48,707 nucleotides of DNA from Candidatus Hadersleviella danica (GTDB lineage Bacteria; Chloroflexota; Anaerolineae; Promineifilales; Promineifilaceae), in assembly GCA_016711405.1 (NCBI GenBank), contig JADJSZ010000052.1, positions 1-48,707 on the forward strand, written 5' to 3'. This document shows, piece by piece, positions 8,722-18,173 of this stretch. How positions within the stretch are numbered: the stretch's first letter is position 1; every line of letters starts with the position of its first letter. Under the pieces are notes generated by a model, which was not told the DNA's origin, ran no database searches, and saw only the letters and a list, made by a program, of their open reading frames with translations. A program made the position numbers and the translations under genes.

Positions 8722-11172
8722 TTACCTCTTCTTCGCCATTAGGGCGGCGGCTTCGGAGGTGGCCGCTTCGAGCAGAGAGAAGGAGAACGAGGTTCCGTGG
8801 CCGAGTTCACTCTCAAAGGTGAGTTCGCCGCCGTGGAGTTCCACCAAGCCCTTGGTGATGAACAGCCCCAAGCCTGTGCCCGAGGCGAGGCGCACATTGG
8901 GGTCGGCCGAGCGGAAGAATTTGGTAAATAGCTTGGCTTGGTCATCGGCCGAGATGCCATAGCCCGAATCTTTGACCACACACCAGACCAAGGGACGATT
9001 GCCCGCATCAAATTCCCGCCGAATGCTGACCCAAACATTGGTGTTGGGGGGCGAGTATTTACACGCATTGCCCAGCAAATTGGTCAGCACCTGCACCAAC
9101 CGGCTGTGGTCGCCCAAGACGAGCGGCAAATCGGGGGGCATGTTCAGATGAATGTGGATTTGCTTGTGGTCGGCGACAGATTGAATAGAGGCGATGGTTT
9201 CGCTGACGACATGAGCGAAGGGGATGGGTTCCAGTTTGACGCTTAGTTGGCGCGTGTCGAGCCGCGAAATGTCGGTCAAATCTTGAATCAAGTCCATCAT
9301 GCGGGTCACATTGTTGACAATGGTGCCCATGTACTCCCTTTGTTGGGAGGAAATTGCGCCTGTCAGACCTGTGAGCATTAAATCGGTGTAGCCGCGAATG
9401 GCGGTGAGGGGGGTTTTGAGTTCGTGGGAGACGAGCGAGACGAACTCCGATTTGGCGTTGTTGGCCGCTTGCACATCGGCGTAGAGGAGGGCGTTGGCAA
9501 TGGCGACGGTGGTGTGGCTGATAAAACGCACGGCCGCTTCCAAATCATCTCCCCCATATTTGTTGGGTTGGTCGCTTTCGATACTGGCCGCCCCAATGGT
9601 GCGCTTTTCGTGGATGATGGGGATGGTCATTTGGGCAAGGGTGGTCGAGGAGCCAGCGTGGTATTCGGCCACCTCTTGCACATTGCCTGTCACATGGGGT
9701 TCGCCATTGCGCGAGACTTCGCCCAGCAAGCCGGGGAACTCTTCCCGTGTGCCAAAGCTGAACATGGTCGCATCGCCCATCATGTCGTAGCCTTGTCGTT
9801 CGATGGCCAGCAGGCGGTCGTCGTTGTCGAAGATGACGATGCTCCCGGCCGTGGCATCAAACAACCGCATCATCCAGCCCAAGGCCAGTTCGAGCGAGGC
9901 GCGTAAGTTCAGGGTTTGGTTCAGGTCGCGGTCTAAATCTTGGAGAAGGGTTAGCTCGCGCACGCGCCGCTGGAGTTCTTCGTCGGTTTGTTGGAGCAGG
10001 CGGGTGTTTTCGAGGGTCACGGCCGCTTCCCCCGCAAATGCTGTCAGCAACACCATGTCGGATTGCACAAACGGAGCGCCATTGCGCCTGTTGACCACCT
10101 GCAACACCCCCAGCACGGCGCGTTGGTAAAGCAGGGGCACGGTCAGGATAGAGCGGGTGTGAAAGGCCGTCGAGGCATCCACATCGGAAAACCATTGTTT
10201 GGAGGATTCGACATTGTTGACCAAAACGGGCTTGCCCGTGAGCGCCGCTTGCCCCGCCACGCCCTTGCCCGGTGGCAGGCGTGTGCCGAGCAGGTTTTGG
10301 CTGGCTGGCCCTTGCACCACCACAAACTCGAGTTCGCCCGTGTTCTCGTCGCGGAGCATGAAACTGCCCGCTTCCACTTCGAGAAGTTCGATGGCTTTGT
10401 CCAAAATCAGGTTCAGCAGGGGCTGAATTTCCGTTTGGCTGTTAATCGAGTGGATGACATCGTTGAGGGTTTGCAGTTGTTGGGCGCGGATTTCGAGCTT
10501 TTGGTTGGTTTGCCACCGCTCGGCGGCCGTGGCCGTGCGGGTGGCCAGTTGGTTGAAAAGCTCTTGTTGGTCGGCCGTGAAGGGTACGCCTGTTTGGGCA
10601 TGGGTGGCTTGCAACGCGCCCACGGTGTCCGCGCCCGCGCTCATGGGGGCAATGACCCAATAACGGCCGTATTCATCTTGGTATTGGTACACCTGCCCAA
10701 TTTCAATCACCTGCTCCACGCGCATGTCGGTGACGGGGTGTGCCGCTCCTTCTTTGCGGGGTAGGCGTTGGCCGTTTTCCATCCAAAAAGCGGGGAAGAG
10801 GCGGTCGGTGCGGGGGTCGGGCAGGTAGATGAAAAAATCACGGCCGTTGAGAACCCCTTGGCAATTGGTGTAAATCAGCCACAGGAGGGCATCGAAGTTA
10901 ATGGTAAAGTTGAGGGCTTCTGAAAATTGCCCCAACATCTTGAGTTCTTTGATGCGTTCTTCGAGGTCGCTGGTGTTGGCTCCATTGCGGCCGTTGAGGT
11001 GCGGCATGGGGTGGTGCAAATCGCTTTGGATTTCGCTGGTGGGCAAAATATCGAGCGGTTCGCGCCGCCAAAAAAGGCGCACCCATGTCGGCCAAATGGC
11101 TAGTGCCACCCCCATGATAATGACCACGGCCGTGAGATTTAACGCCCCTAACCATGTTTGAACCACCACCAA
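8722..11172 (-). CDS. Membrane-anchored multi-GAF sensor histidine kinase
   Basis: About 816 residues. An N-terminal hydrophobic helix (LTAVVIIMGVALAIW) is followed by at least three GAF-like modules, for example QPLLNLILDKAIELLEVEAGSF and ASLELALGWMMRLFDATAGS. HisKA follows with LVSHELKTPLTAIRGY, and the C-terminal HATPase has LTNLLGNACKYS, VKDSGYGIS and GTGLGLFITKG. The frame opens at a TTG (11172). Just upstream an ATG at 11236 or 11224 starts a hydrophobic peptide (MRLLIPYLLLIALAVVAF); this joins the kinase if one base is removed at 11171-11173, giving a two-helix anchor, so the true start may be 11236. No receiver domain is present and no response regulator gene is nearby. Confidence 0.85.
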   Translation of the reverse strand: MVVVQTWLGALNLTAVVIIMGVALAIWPTWVRLFWRREPLDILPTSEIQSDLHHPMPHLNGRNGANTSDLEERIKELKMLGQFSEALNFTINFDALLWLIYTNCQGVLNGRDFFIYLPDPRTDRLFPAFWMENGQRLPRKEGAAHPVTDMRVEQVIEIGQVYQYQDEYGRYWVIAPMSAGADTVGALQATHAQTGVPFTADQQELFNQLATRTATAAERWQTNQKLEIRAQQLQTLNDVIHSINSQTEIQPLLNLILDKAIELLEVEAGSFMLRDENTGELEFVVVQGPASQNLLGTRLPPGKGVAGQAALTGKPVLVNNVESSKQWFSDVDASTAFHTRSILTVPLLYQRAVLGVLQVVNRRNGAPFVQSDMVLLTAFAGEAAVTLENTRLLQQTDEELQRRVRELTLLQDLDRDLNQTLNLRASLELALGWMMRLFDATAGSIVIFDNDDRLLAIERQGYDMMGDATMFSFGTREEFPGLLGEVSRNGEPHVTGNVQEVAEYHAGSSTTLAQMTIPIIHEKRTIGAASIESDQPNKYGGDDLEAAVRFISHTTVAIANALLYADVQAANNAKSEFVSLVSHELKTPLTAIRGYTDLMLTGLTGAISSQQREYMGTIVNNVTRMMDLIQDLTDISRLDTRQLSVKLEPIPFAHVVSETIASIQSVADHKQIHIHLNMPPDLPLVLGDHSRLVQVLTNLLGNACKYSPPNTNVWVSIRREFDAGNRPLVWCVVKDSGYGISADDQAKLFTKFFRSADPNVRLASGTGLGLFITKGLVELHGGELTFESELGHGTSFSFSLLEAATSEAAALMAKKR

Positions 11173-11261
11173 AGGCCACCACGGCCAAGGCGATTAGAAG
11201 CAAATAGGGAATGAGGAGGCGCATGGTGCGATTCATGGGGTAGGGTACTGCAACGGGCGGC

Positions 11262-13526
11262 TCAACGAATGCGAATTTTTGCTAACTTTAGGTGATTATC
11301 TATCTCGTGCCCATCCTCTGCAACTATCATACTCAAGTTTTGCGTGAAAATGTCGAACAAATAAAGCGCCACTTCATATTCCCCAGCGGGCGCATCGGGC
11401 GGGATGGTCAAATAATGGGTGTCGGCGATGAAGTTGCCGACGGAGCGGCGGTATTGGCTCATGGGCGTATCTGTGCCCAGCAAAAGCTGGCCGTCTCGAG
11501 CAAGGCGCACTTGGACCACGGTATCGTTGGCGCGTGGACGAGCCAATAGTTCCCAATACAAGGTCAGTTCGACAGTCTCGCCGGGGGCGGGGGCACGGCC
11601 GTTTTTGTACTCATACCCCACCAAGCGCACGAGGTTGTTGTAGTTGGCATCTTGCGGGTTGGGGAAACGGCCGTCGTTGGCCGCAATCTCCACCTCACCC
11701 AAGGTGTACACATCCCCCAACGGCCGTCCCATCCCCCCCGTTACCGCCAGCCGATACGAATCGGGGGCGTAAAAGCCAATTTGGATGGTGGCGCGTTCGG
11801 GGTAAGCTGTTTCGGGCAGGTAAACCTGAATCGTCTCCACAAAGCGATTCCCCGGCCGCCAGTGGCTCGTCGGGAAATTGCCTGTGCCCGGATGGGTGTC
11901 TCGCTGGGCCACCATCGTGCCCGTTTCATCGCGCACATGCACGAAAAAGTAGTAATCGCCGGGGGGCTGGTTCATCACTTCCCAATACAGGGTCACTGTC
12001 AGCGGGTCGCCGGGGTGGATGCGGGTGTCGCTCAGTTCGTAGCCGCGCAAGCGCACCAGTTGGTCAAACCAGATGTTGGTTAGGTTGGGCACGGCCGCCA
12101 ATTGCACCGAATCCCACGGCCGAGGCGGGGCATAGGCAGGGGCAAGGTAATTTGTCAGCGAGAAAACCCCCAGCACCGCCATTCCTCCCCCGAGCAAGAG
12201 CGCCAGCCCATTGTGAATGAGTTCTGCCCCGCGCCCACGGCCGGGCACAAACAAGCTCGCCCAACGGCCGAGGCCAAACGGAATGAGCAAAACGAGCGCG
12301 GGCAAGCCGGGGAAGAAAAAGCGCCCCATCGCCCCCGCTGGGCTGACCAGCATGTAGGCGAACAAGACGGCCGCAAACAAGGCCACCTGCCCCGCCGCCA
12401 GCCACAACGCTTGCTGGGCGGGGAGGGGCAATTGGTCGGCCGTCGGCCGTTGCCCTGTCACCCGTTGCTCCCACAGGCCAAACAGCCAGTGGATGGCAAT
12501 GCCTGAGACGGCCGCCAAGACCAGCCACCACAACACGCTGTACACCGCTTCTGGCAACGGGATTTGCCCGTAGCCAAACCGCCCCCACAAACTGCTCCAC
12601 GCATTGGGCAACTCTTGGATGGCCAGCCCGACGCTTTCGGAGGGGGTGCGTACCCCCCACAACTCGGTTAGCGTCTCAAAGCCTGTTGGTTCGCCGTAAT
12701 AGTAAGTGTTGCGGCCGAACCACCAGCCCGCCCCATAGAGCGTTATCAGGCCGATGACCACGTTGAGTTCCCACCACCAGCCCCACTGGTTTTTGCGCCG
12801 TGCCACCCACACCAAGGCCAATTCGATGAGCAAAATAATGGGGGCAAGATTGAATTTGCTCATCAGGGCCAGCACATAGGCCAGCCCAAGCCAAATACCC
12901 CACTTCCAACTCAGCCCTTGCTCATCGTGGAGCAGGCGCACGCACAAATACAAGACCAATGCGCCGCTCAGGGCGGCGATGACATCGTTGTTGATGGTGG
13001 CGGCCATGTACAAAAACATGGGGTTGAAGGCGAGGAGCGCGGCCGTGCCCAAAGCGATCCAGCGCGGCCGTGGCCAAATCTCCCGCGCCGCCAAATAGGT
13101 GAACCAGACAGCCCCCAACCCAACCAGCACATTGATAAAACGGACGATGTGCGCCGCCAACGCCTCGCCCTGCCACGGAAACCCTTCTCCACTGGGGTCG
13201 TGCAAATACATGTTTTTGTTGTCTGTGCCCACCTCCCAGTAGCGATACCCCCAAAAGGGGTTGCCGGGCAGAGGGGCGCACACATCCCGCCCTGTCTCGA
13301 CCCAACTGGTGGCCAGTGCCCCGACGGCGTAGATAAGTGGGGGGTGGTGGCTTTGGGAACGGCATGGCTCTTGCCCTTGGATGGGGAGACGGCCGTTTTC
13401 GACGATGTAGCGCACAAACCGGTAATGGCGCAGTTCGTCTGTCCCTTCGTGGATGGGGTTGATGACGCTGTAGGCTCCTGCCAACAGGAGGTAGGCAACG
13501 AGGAGGAGGGTAATGGGGTGCTTCAT
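11262..13526 (-). CDS. GT-C-like multi-spanning membrane protein with C-terminal beta domains (DUF2142-like)
   Basis: About 754 residues. The N-terminus resembles lipid-carrier-dependent membrane glycosyltransferases: a first helix, then a loop with acidic residues (NPIHEGTDELRHYRF), HHPPLIYAVGAL, and around ten further hydrophobic segments to about residue 460. The C-terminal third is soluble and contains two similar beta-sandwich-like modules, each with a pattern such as VTLYWEVMNQPPGDYY and LTLYWELLARPRAND, probably outside the cell. Proteins of this shape are frequent in Chloroflexota and are presumed to move sugars to surface polymers; the reaction is inferred only. The start at 13526 opens a clean signal-anchor sequence. 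No partner gene adjoins it on this strand. Confidence 0.7.
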   Translation of the reverse strand: MKHPITLLLVAYLLLAGAYSVINPIHEGTDELRHYRFVRYIVENGRLPIQGQEPCRSQSHHPPLIYAVGALATSWVETGRDVCAPLPGNPFWGYRYWEVGTDNKNMYLHDPSGEGFPWQGEALAAHIVRFINVLVGLGAVWFTYLAAREIWPRPRWIALGTAALLAFNPMFLYMAATINNDVIAALSGALVLYLCVRLLHDEQGLSWKWGIWLGLAYVLALMSKFNLAPIILLIELALVWVARRKNQWGWWWELNVVIGLITLYGAGWWFGRNTYYYGEPTGFETLTELWGVRTPSESVGLAIQELPNAWSSLWGRFGYGQIPLPEAVYSVLWWLVLAAVSGIAIHWLFGLWEQRVTGQRPTADQLPLPAQQALWLAAGQVALFAAVLFAYMLVSPAGAMGRFFFPGLPALVLLIPFGLGRWASLFVPGRGRGAELIHNGLALLLGGGMAVLGVFSLTNYLAPAYAPPRPWDSVQLAAVPNLTNIWFDQLVRLRGYELSDTRIHPGDPLTVTLYWEVMNQPPGDYYFFVHVRDETGTMVAQRDTHPGTGNFPTSHWRPGNRFVETIQVYLPETAYPERATIQIGFYAPDSYRLAVTGGMGRPLGDVYTLGEVEIAANDGRFPNPQDANYNNLVRLVGYEYKNGRAPAPGETVELTLYWELLARPRANDTVVQVRLARDGQLLLGTDTPMSQYRRSVGNFIADTHYLTIPPDAPAGEYEVALYLFDIFTQNLSMIVAEDGHEIDNHLKLAKIRIR

Positions 13527-13629
13527 GGGGTGGGTTCGTGGTTAGGGGAGAAACCAGCCTCAGGCGAGGGTAGGGGGGATGATACCACAGTGGGGGAGGT
13601 GAAAAAAACGGCCGTTCCCCTCCCCCAGC

Positions 13630-14052
13630 CTAACCCTCTGGCGGATGCCACCCTGCCCGAACCCACGCTTGTCGAACCATGACCGCCACCACATTGTTCA
13701 ACTGCAAGGCCATTACGGTGGCACGGCCGCAAGGCGTTAATCCCACAATTTGCGTCCCATCCCCACTCCACACAAAATGCTCCGCCCACACCTGTTGGCG
13801 TGGATTGAACAGGGCGACAACTCTCCCCGAAAGTGGGTCAACGGCCGTGGTTTGCACCCCTTTGTAGCTATTGCACAAACGGCAACTAAGCCACAAGTTT
13901 TCCTCATGGTCATTTCCACCTGCCGCAACGGGGATGATGTGGTCAATTTCCAAACGGCCGAGCACATATTGTTGCTGGCTTTGGCAATAGCCACACCGTT
14001 CTTGGGCTTCCACCGCCAATTTTTGGCGCATTGCAGGGCTAATTTTGCTCAT
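13630..14052 (-). CDS. HNH endonuclease domain protein
   Basis: About 140 residues. A compact HNH domain has zinc ligands C20-x2-C23 (CGYC) and C57-x2-C60 (CRLC), and the catalytic core EIDHIIPVAAGG (H38) plus N52 and N61. The remaining 70 residues form an uncharacterised beta-rich tail. The gene overlaps the upstream small gene by 4 bases (ATGA type), so the two are translationally coupled. The pair looks like the short RHH-like/HNH pairs scattered through cyanobacterial and Chloroflexota chromosomes. The nuclease's target, and whether the pair is a toxin-antitoxin, mobile-element or repair function, cannot be told from sequence. Confidence 0.85.
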   Translation of the reverse strand: MSKISPAMRQKLAVEAQERCGYCQSQQQYVLGRLEIDHIIPVAAGGNDHEENLWLSCRLCNSYKGVQTTAVDPLSGRVVALFNPRQQVWAEHFVWSGDGTQIVGLTPCGRATVMALQLNNVVAVMVRQAWVRAGWHPPEG

Positions 14053-14441
14053 GCTGGCGAATGAAGTGGTTCACGTAACCCCCGCCGCACCGCTTCCGCC
14101 AAAGCCTCCGCTTGGCGAAGCAATAGGGATTGATAAATTTGCATCAATCCCATCAACTCCCTTCGTTCCACTTCCTCTAATATCCCTGCCTGTTGCTGGT
14201 CTAAAAGCTGGCTTAAGCGGGCATCATCAACAGGCTCCATTTCCAATTGGCTCAAGGCCAATAATTCTTGGTTGCCCAACATATCCACAGCATAGACGGA
14301 AATCGGGTGAGGCAAGTGAGGCAACGATAACGTGAGCGTATCGGCCATCACATCGGCGACAGCGCATTTGGTCAGGTTGGCCAATTGTTGGGCACGGCCG
14401 TAGGTCTCATCAGGCAGGGTAATCGTTATCTGGGTGCTCAT
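14049..14441 (-). CDS. Small RHH-like protein upstream of HNH nuclease
   Basis: About 130 residues. The N-terminus STQITITLPDETYGRAQQLA is typical of a ribbon-helix-helix strand and first helix (CopG/MetJ-like). The rest is acidic and helical, with a coiled-coil-prone stretch (QQQAGILEEVERRELMGLMQIYQ). I take the ATG at 14441 as the start; an ATG four codons earlier is also possible and neither has an obvious Shine-Dalgarno. It is coupled to the HNH gene by a 4-base overlap. A DNA-binding autoregulator or antitoxin-like role is a guess. Confidence 0.65.
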   Translation of the reverse strand: MSTQITITLPDETYGRAQQLANLTKCAVADVMADTLTLSLPHLPHPISVYAVDMLGNQELLALSQLEMEPVDDARLSQLLDQQQAGILEEVERRELMGLMQIYQSLLLRQAEALAEAVRRGLREPLHSPA

Positions 14442-14479
14442 AGGAATTGTCACTCACTGTCTAAGCTCAGGATAGGGAT

Positions 14480-14509
14480 AGTATAGGGCGAAATAAAGCG
14501 CAAGGGCAA
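14480..14509 (-). promoter_or_regulatory. Candidate sigma70-type promoter for the RHH/HNH pair
   Basis: On the minus strand TTGCCC (14509-14504) and TATACT (14485-14480) are separated by 18 bases, about 40 bases before the start of the first gene. The match to consensus is good at -10 and moderate at -35. Confidence 0.45.
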
Positions 14510-14616
14510 GCGAACCGCCGCCGCCCTTCCCCCGCTCAATTTTTCCTCCAAAATAGAGTTTCCCCACAAAAACGCTAAAATCAGCCCATTATCTGCCACC
14601 CCGAACGAGCAAAACC

Positions 14617-17193
14617 ATGACAACTATCCGCTTCACCTCCCTCACCAGCCGCGTGATTCGGCTGGAATACAGCCCAAACGGCCGATTTGAAGACAGGCGG
14701 AGCCAAGCCTTTTGGTTCCGCGACCAGCCCACCCCGCCCCACACCATCACCCCCGCTGGGGATGGGCTGATTTTGGAGACCGAGCATTTGCGGCTCGAAT
14801 ATCGGCCGCAAGCAGGAGATGAGGGTTTCGCCCCCACCAACCTCACCATCACCAGCAACGATTTTGCGTGGCAGTACGGCAAAACGGATAAAGAGAACTT
14901 GCTGGGAACTTACCGCACCTTGGACAACGCCAGCGGCCGTGTCCCCCTCGAACAAGGCTTGCTCTCCCGTGCGGGCTGGGTACTCGTAGACGATTCGGCC
15001 AGCCTTGTCTTTAACGACGATGGCTGGCTGGAACCCCGCCCCGAAGGAGCCGTGGACTTGTACTTTTTTGGCCACGGCCGCGATTACGCTTCCGCCCTCG
15101 CCGACTACACCGCCCTGACAGGGCCAGTCACCCTGCTCCCCCGCTGGGCGCTGGGCAACTGGTGGAGCCGCTACCACACCTACACCCAAGCCGAACTAAC
15201 TAACCTGATGGTCCAATTCCGCCAGCGCAACATCCCGCTGGCCGTCTGCATTGTGGACATGGATTGGCACATCACCGACACAGGCGGCATCCACAACGGC
15301 TGGACGGGCTACACATGGAACCGCAACCTCTTCCCCAACCCCGCTGGCTTTATGCGCTGGCTCCACCAGCAGGGCCTGCGCACCGCCCTGAATTTGCACC
15401 CCGCCGAGGGGGTAGGGGCGCACGAGGAGGCGTATACGGCCGTGGCCACCCGCATGGGTGTAGATCCATCCACCCAGCAAACCATCCCCTTTGACATTGC
15501 CAACCCCACCTTTGCCAAGGCGTACCTCGAGGAATTACACCACCCCCACGAAGCGGACGGGGTGGATTTTTGGTGGATGGATTGGCAACAGGGGCACACC
15601 ACCAGCCTGAAAGGACTTGACCCGCTGTGGTGGCTGAACCATTTGCACTTTAACGATTTGGGGCGGGCTGGAACGGGCAAACGGCCGTTCATCTTCTCCC
15701 GCTGGGGTGGCCTCGGCAACCACCGCACCCCCATTGGCTTTTCGGGCGATACGCACGTGGATTGGCCGTCGCTCCAGTTCCAGCCCTATTTCACCAGCAC
15801 GGCCGCCAATGTGCGCTACGGCTGGTGGAGCCACGACATCGGCGGCCACATGGGCGGCATCGAAGAGCCAGAACTGTACACCCGCTGGGTGCAATATGGC
15901 GTGTTCAGCCCCATCTTCCGCCTGCACAGTGCCAGCAACCCGCACAACGACCGTCGGCCGTGGGCATGGGATGCGGAAACCGAGAAGCTATCCGCGCAAG
16001 CGATGCGCCTGCGCCATGCCCTCATCCCCTACATTTACAGCATGGCGTGGCGCGACCATGCCCACGGCGAGGCACTCATTCGGCCGCTCTACCACCTGCA
16101 CCCCGAGCGGGACGAAGCGTATGTCTGTCCGCAAGCGTACACCTTCGGCTCCGAACTCATCGCCGCCCCCTACACCACCCCCGCCGACCCCGAAACACGC
16201 CTGAGCAAGCAAGTGGTCTGGTTGCCCGAGGGGGATTGGCGAGATTTTTTCACGGGGCAGGCGTATGTAGGCGGCCGTTTCCATTCCATTTTTGGTGGAT
16301 TAGGCCACACGCCCGTTTTTGCCAAAGCGGGGGGGATTATCCCCTTGGCGGCCGAGCAAGCGTGGAGCGACACCAGCAACCCCGATGTGCTGGATGTGCA
16401 TCTGGTGGCAGGGGCAGATGGGCGGTTTGAGTTGTACGAGGACGACGGGGTCAGCAATGGCTTCACCGAGGGGCAGTACAGCCTGACGGCCATCACCCAG
16501 CAGTGGCGGGCGGATGGGTTGCTGACGGCCGTCATTCACCCCGCCGCAGGCATGGCCGACCACCTACCCGCCCAGCGCACATGGCGTTTGCACCTGCATG
16601 GGCTGGCCGAGCCAACGGCCGTGCAAATGACGCTGAACAGCCAGCTTGTGTCCAGCACATGGGCCTATGATGAGGCGTTGGAGCGGGTGGTTTTGGAAGG
16701 GGTGACGGCCGCGCCCGACACGACCATTCAGGTGGTGGTGCAGGCCCAAATCAGCCGACGGCCGCGCCTGCGCGAGAATGTGCTGGCCATGTTGGCCGCC
16801 TTCCGCATGGAAAGCTGGGCCAAGTTGGTGCTACAGCGGCGGGTAGATGAACTTTTGGCCGACCCACACGCCATCCTTACCCATTTTGGCCACGCCCTGA
16901 ACGAGAGCCAAAAGCGGGCGTTGTACGAGCGCGTGCTGGAGGCTGGCTCCTACCACATTGATTATTTGCCCGAGGAGGAGGTGGTGGTGCTATGGAATCA
17001 TCAGCCCGAGCGCACGCCTGCGCCCCGCTATAGGCTCCAGACCCATACAGAGGCGTTTTGGGTGGAGGAGAGGTTTGGTGGGGAGCAGGGGGTGGTTCCG
17101 CCGTTTAAGGCGCTTCGCCTGCCGAGGCAGGTGGTCGGCCATCGGCCACGGCCGTACCCGCTGGTGTGGCAATTTGCGCTGGCATATGAGTGA
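14617..17193 (+). CDS. Glycoside hydrolase family 31 (alpha-glucosidase/alpha-xylosidase type)
   Basis: An 858-residue retaining alpha-glycosidase. An N-terminal beta domain is followed by the (beta/alpha)8 barrel. The nucleophile is D322 in FWWMDWQQG, the acid/base is D378 in GFSGDTHVDW, and IVDMDWH and RWGGLGNHR line the substrate pocket. C-terminal beta domains with YEDDG follow (DUF5110-like). About 150 more residues (from about 705) are a helical extension I do not recognise (ENVLAMLAAFRMESWAKLVL and onward). No signal peptide is visible, so it is likely cytosolic and acts on imported oligosaccharides. It is transcribed alone, away from the divergent HNH pair, and ends before a strong hairpin. 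Specificity between glucosides and xylosides is not decided. Confidence 0.92.
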   Translation: MTTIRFTSLTSRVIRLEYSPNGRFEDRRSQAFWFRDQPTPPHTITPAGDGLILETEHLRLEYRPQAGDEGFAPTNLTITSNDFAWQYGKTDKENLLGTYRTLDNASGRVPLEQGLLSRAGWVLVDDSASLVFNDDGWLEPRPEGAVDLYFFGHGRDYASALADYTALTGPVTLLPRWALGNWWSRYHTYTQAELTNLMVQFRQRNIPLAVCIVDMDWHITDTGGIHNGWTGYTWNRNLFPNPAGFMRWLHQQGLRTALNLHPAEGVGAHEEAYTAVATRMGVDPSTQQTIPFDIANPTFAKAYLEELHHPHEADGVDFWWMDWQQGHTTSLKGLDPLWWLNHLHFNDLGRAGTGKRPFIFSRWGGLGNHRTPIGFSGDTHVDWPSLQFQPYFTSTAANVRYGWWSHDIGGHMGGIEEPELYTRWVQYGVFSPIFRLHSASNPHNDRRPWAWDAETEKLSAQAMRLRHALIPYIYSMAWRDHAHGEALIRPLYHLHPERDEAYVCPQAYTFGSELIAAPYTTPADPETRLSKQVVWLPEGDWRDFFTGQAYVGGRFHSIFGGLGHTPVFAKAGGIIPLAAEQAWSDTSNPDVLDVHLVAGADGRFELYEDDGVSNGFTEGQYSLTAITQQWRADGLLTAVIHPAAGMADHLPAQRTWRLHLHGLAEPTAVQMTLNSQLVSSTWAYDEALERVVLEGVTAAPDTTIQVVVQAQISRRPRLRENVLAMLAAFRMESWAKLVLQRRVDELLADPHAILTHFGHALNESQKRALYERVLEAGSYHIDYLPEEEVVVLWNHQPERTPAPRYRLQTHTEAFWVEERFGGEQGVVPPFKALRLPRQVVGHRPRPYPLVWQFALAYE

Positions 17194-17217
17194 GTTTGTA
17201 GGGGGGAGGAGCAATAA

Positions 17218-17256
17218 AAACAACGGCCGTGTTTGGGAGAAACACGGCCGTTGTTT
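17218..17256. terminator. Bidirectional terminator hairpin made of ACGGCCGT arms
   Basis: A perfect 17-bp inverted repeat with loop GGGAG; each arm contains the octamer ACGGCCGT. On the minus strand it is followed by TTTTTATT, so it should terminate the MerB-like gene. It can also serve the convergent GH31 gene. Confidence 0.8.
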
Positions 17257-17315
17257 GATTGGGCTTTTCGCAGCTTAAATTTTTTTTTGCAAAAGAGCAG
17301 TAGTGCCAAGCCTCA

Positions 17316-18008
17316 TTAAAACCGTGTATCTGAAACAGGAATTTTCCATGTCTCACTGACTAACCCAAATTTCTCGAATATCTGAGCGGCTTCTTCGGCC
17401 GTCCATTTTGTCCAATCGGGATTTAAATGGTTTCCGTACCATGTTTTTGAGAATTCCCAAATTTGCTGGATGGGTTGCACATCACCTTTCGGGATATTAT
17501 GGCGGCGACACCAAGTATCAATCTGATGTTCATTTTCAAAAAGTAGCATCGTGCTACAAGTATAAATGACATTGTCCCAAGCATTTTGCATGGGGATTGG
17601 AAAATGAATGTAATAATCTGGCTCTACTATTTTCCCATCCCGAATATGGATGCTTACTTGGTGACCATTCGCCCCAATGGTTGTCCGAATGGTGACATCT
17701 TGATTTAAGAGAGCCGCAACACCCAGCGAACACCACGCGCAATTTCCCCACCATTCACCCGAAGCGGAACTTACCAGAAAATTTGTAGGGGCTAGGGAAA
17801 AGGGATGAATAACCCATACTTCATGGCTTTTAGGGTGGAGAACAACCCCATGATATTCCTGAAGGTTTTTTAGAGCAGTTATCGTATCTTCTTCGGATAT
17901 CCGCAGTAAATCTACAAGCTCTTTGACCTTGGGAGCATATCCTTTTTCCACAATATGTTTGACAATCTCATAATGTAAAGTGGAATTGAGCGAGGAGATA
18001 TTCGTCAT
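17316..18008 (-). CDS. Organomercurial lyase (MerB)-like protein
   Basis: 230 residues: an N-terminal winged-helix-like part (LHYEIVKHIVEKGYAPKVKE) and the alkylmercury lyase fold. GNCAWCSLG gives C90 and C93, and IYTCSTMLLF gives C151; C93 and C151 line up with the C96 and C159 active-site pair of plasmid R831b MerB. The catalytic Asp99 position is Gly (G96), so proton transfer would have to differ; the protein may be a MerB paralog with another role. No merA, merR or mercury transporter is nearby. The gene is distinctly AT-richer than its neighbours and has almost no ACGGCCGT octamers, suggesting later acquisition. Confidence 0.75.
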   Translation of the reverse strand: MTNISSLNSTLHYEIVKHIVEKGYAPKVKELVDLLRISEEDTITALKNLQEYHGVVLHPKSHEVWVIHPFSLAPTNFLVSSASGEWWGNCAWCSLGVAALLNQDVTIRTTIGANGHQVSIHIRDGKIVEPDYYIHFPIPMQNAWDNVIYTCSTMLLFENEHQIDTWCRRHNIPKGDVQPIQQIWEFSKTWYGNHLNPDWTKWTAEEAAQIFEKFGLVSETWKIPVSDTRF

Positions 18009-18080
18009 AACGGTTTCCCTTATTCTCCATTAGACAAGGGCAGACCAGTAGTCTGACCGAGTTATATTGTCGAATGTGGT

Positions 18081-18138
18081 GTAGGGGCAACCCTTGTGGT
18101 TGCCCTGCTTTTAGGGCAGGCACAAGGCCTGCCCATAC
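18081..18138. repeat. Dispersed double-hairpin element, copy 1
   Basis: GTAGGGGCAACC-CTTGT-GGTTGCCC is followed by AGGGCAGGC-ACAAG-GCCTGCCC. Each half is a strong hairpin, and the two five-base loops are complementary to each other. A second copy, with an internal duplication, lies at 45554-45626. Both are intergenic. Confidence 0.8.
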
Positions 18139-18173
18139 AGAATACTATCTGCCAGAATTTGGCGGTCAGACAG

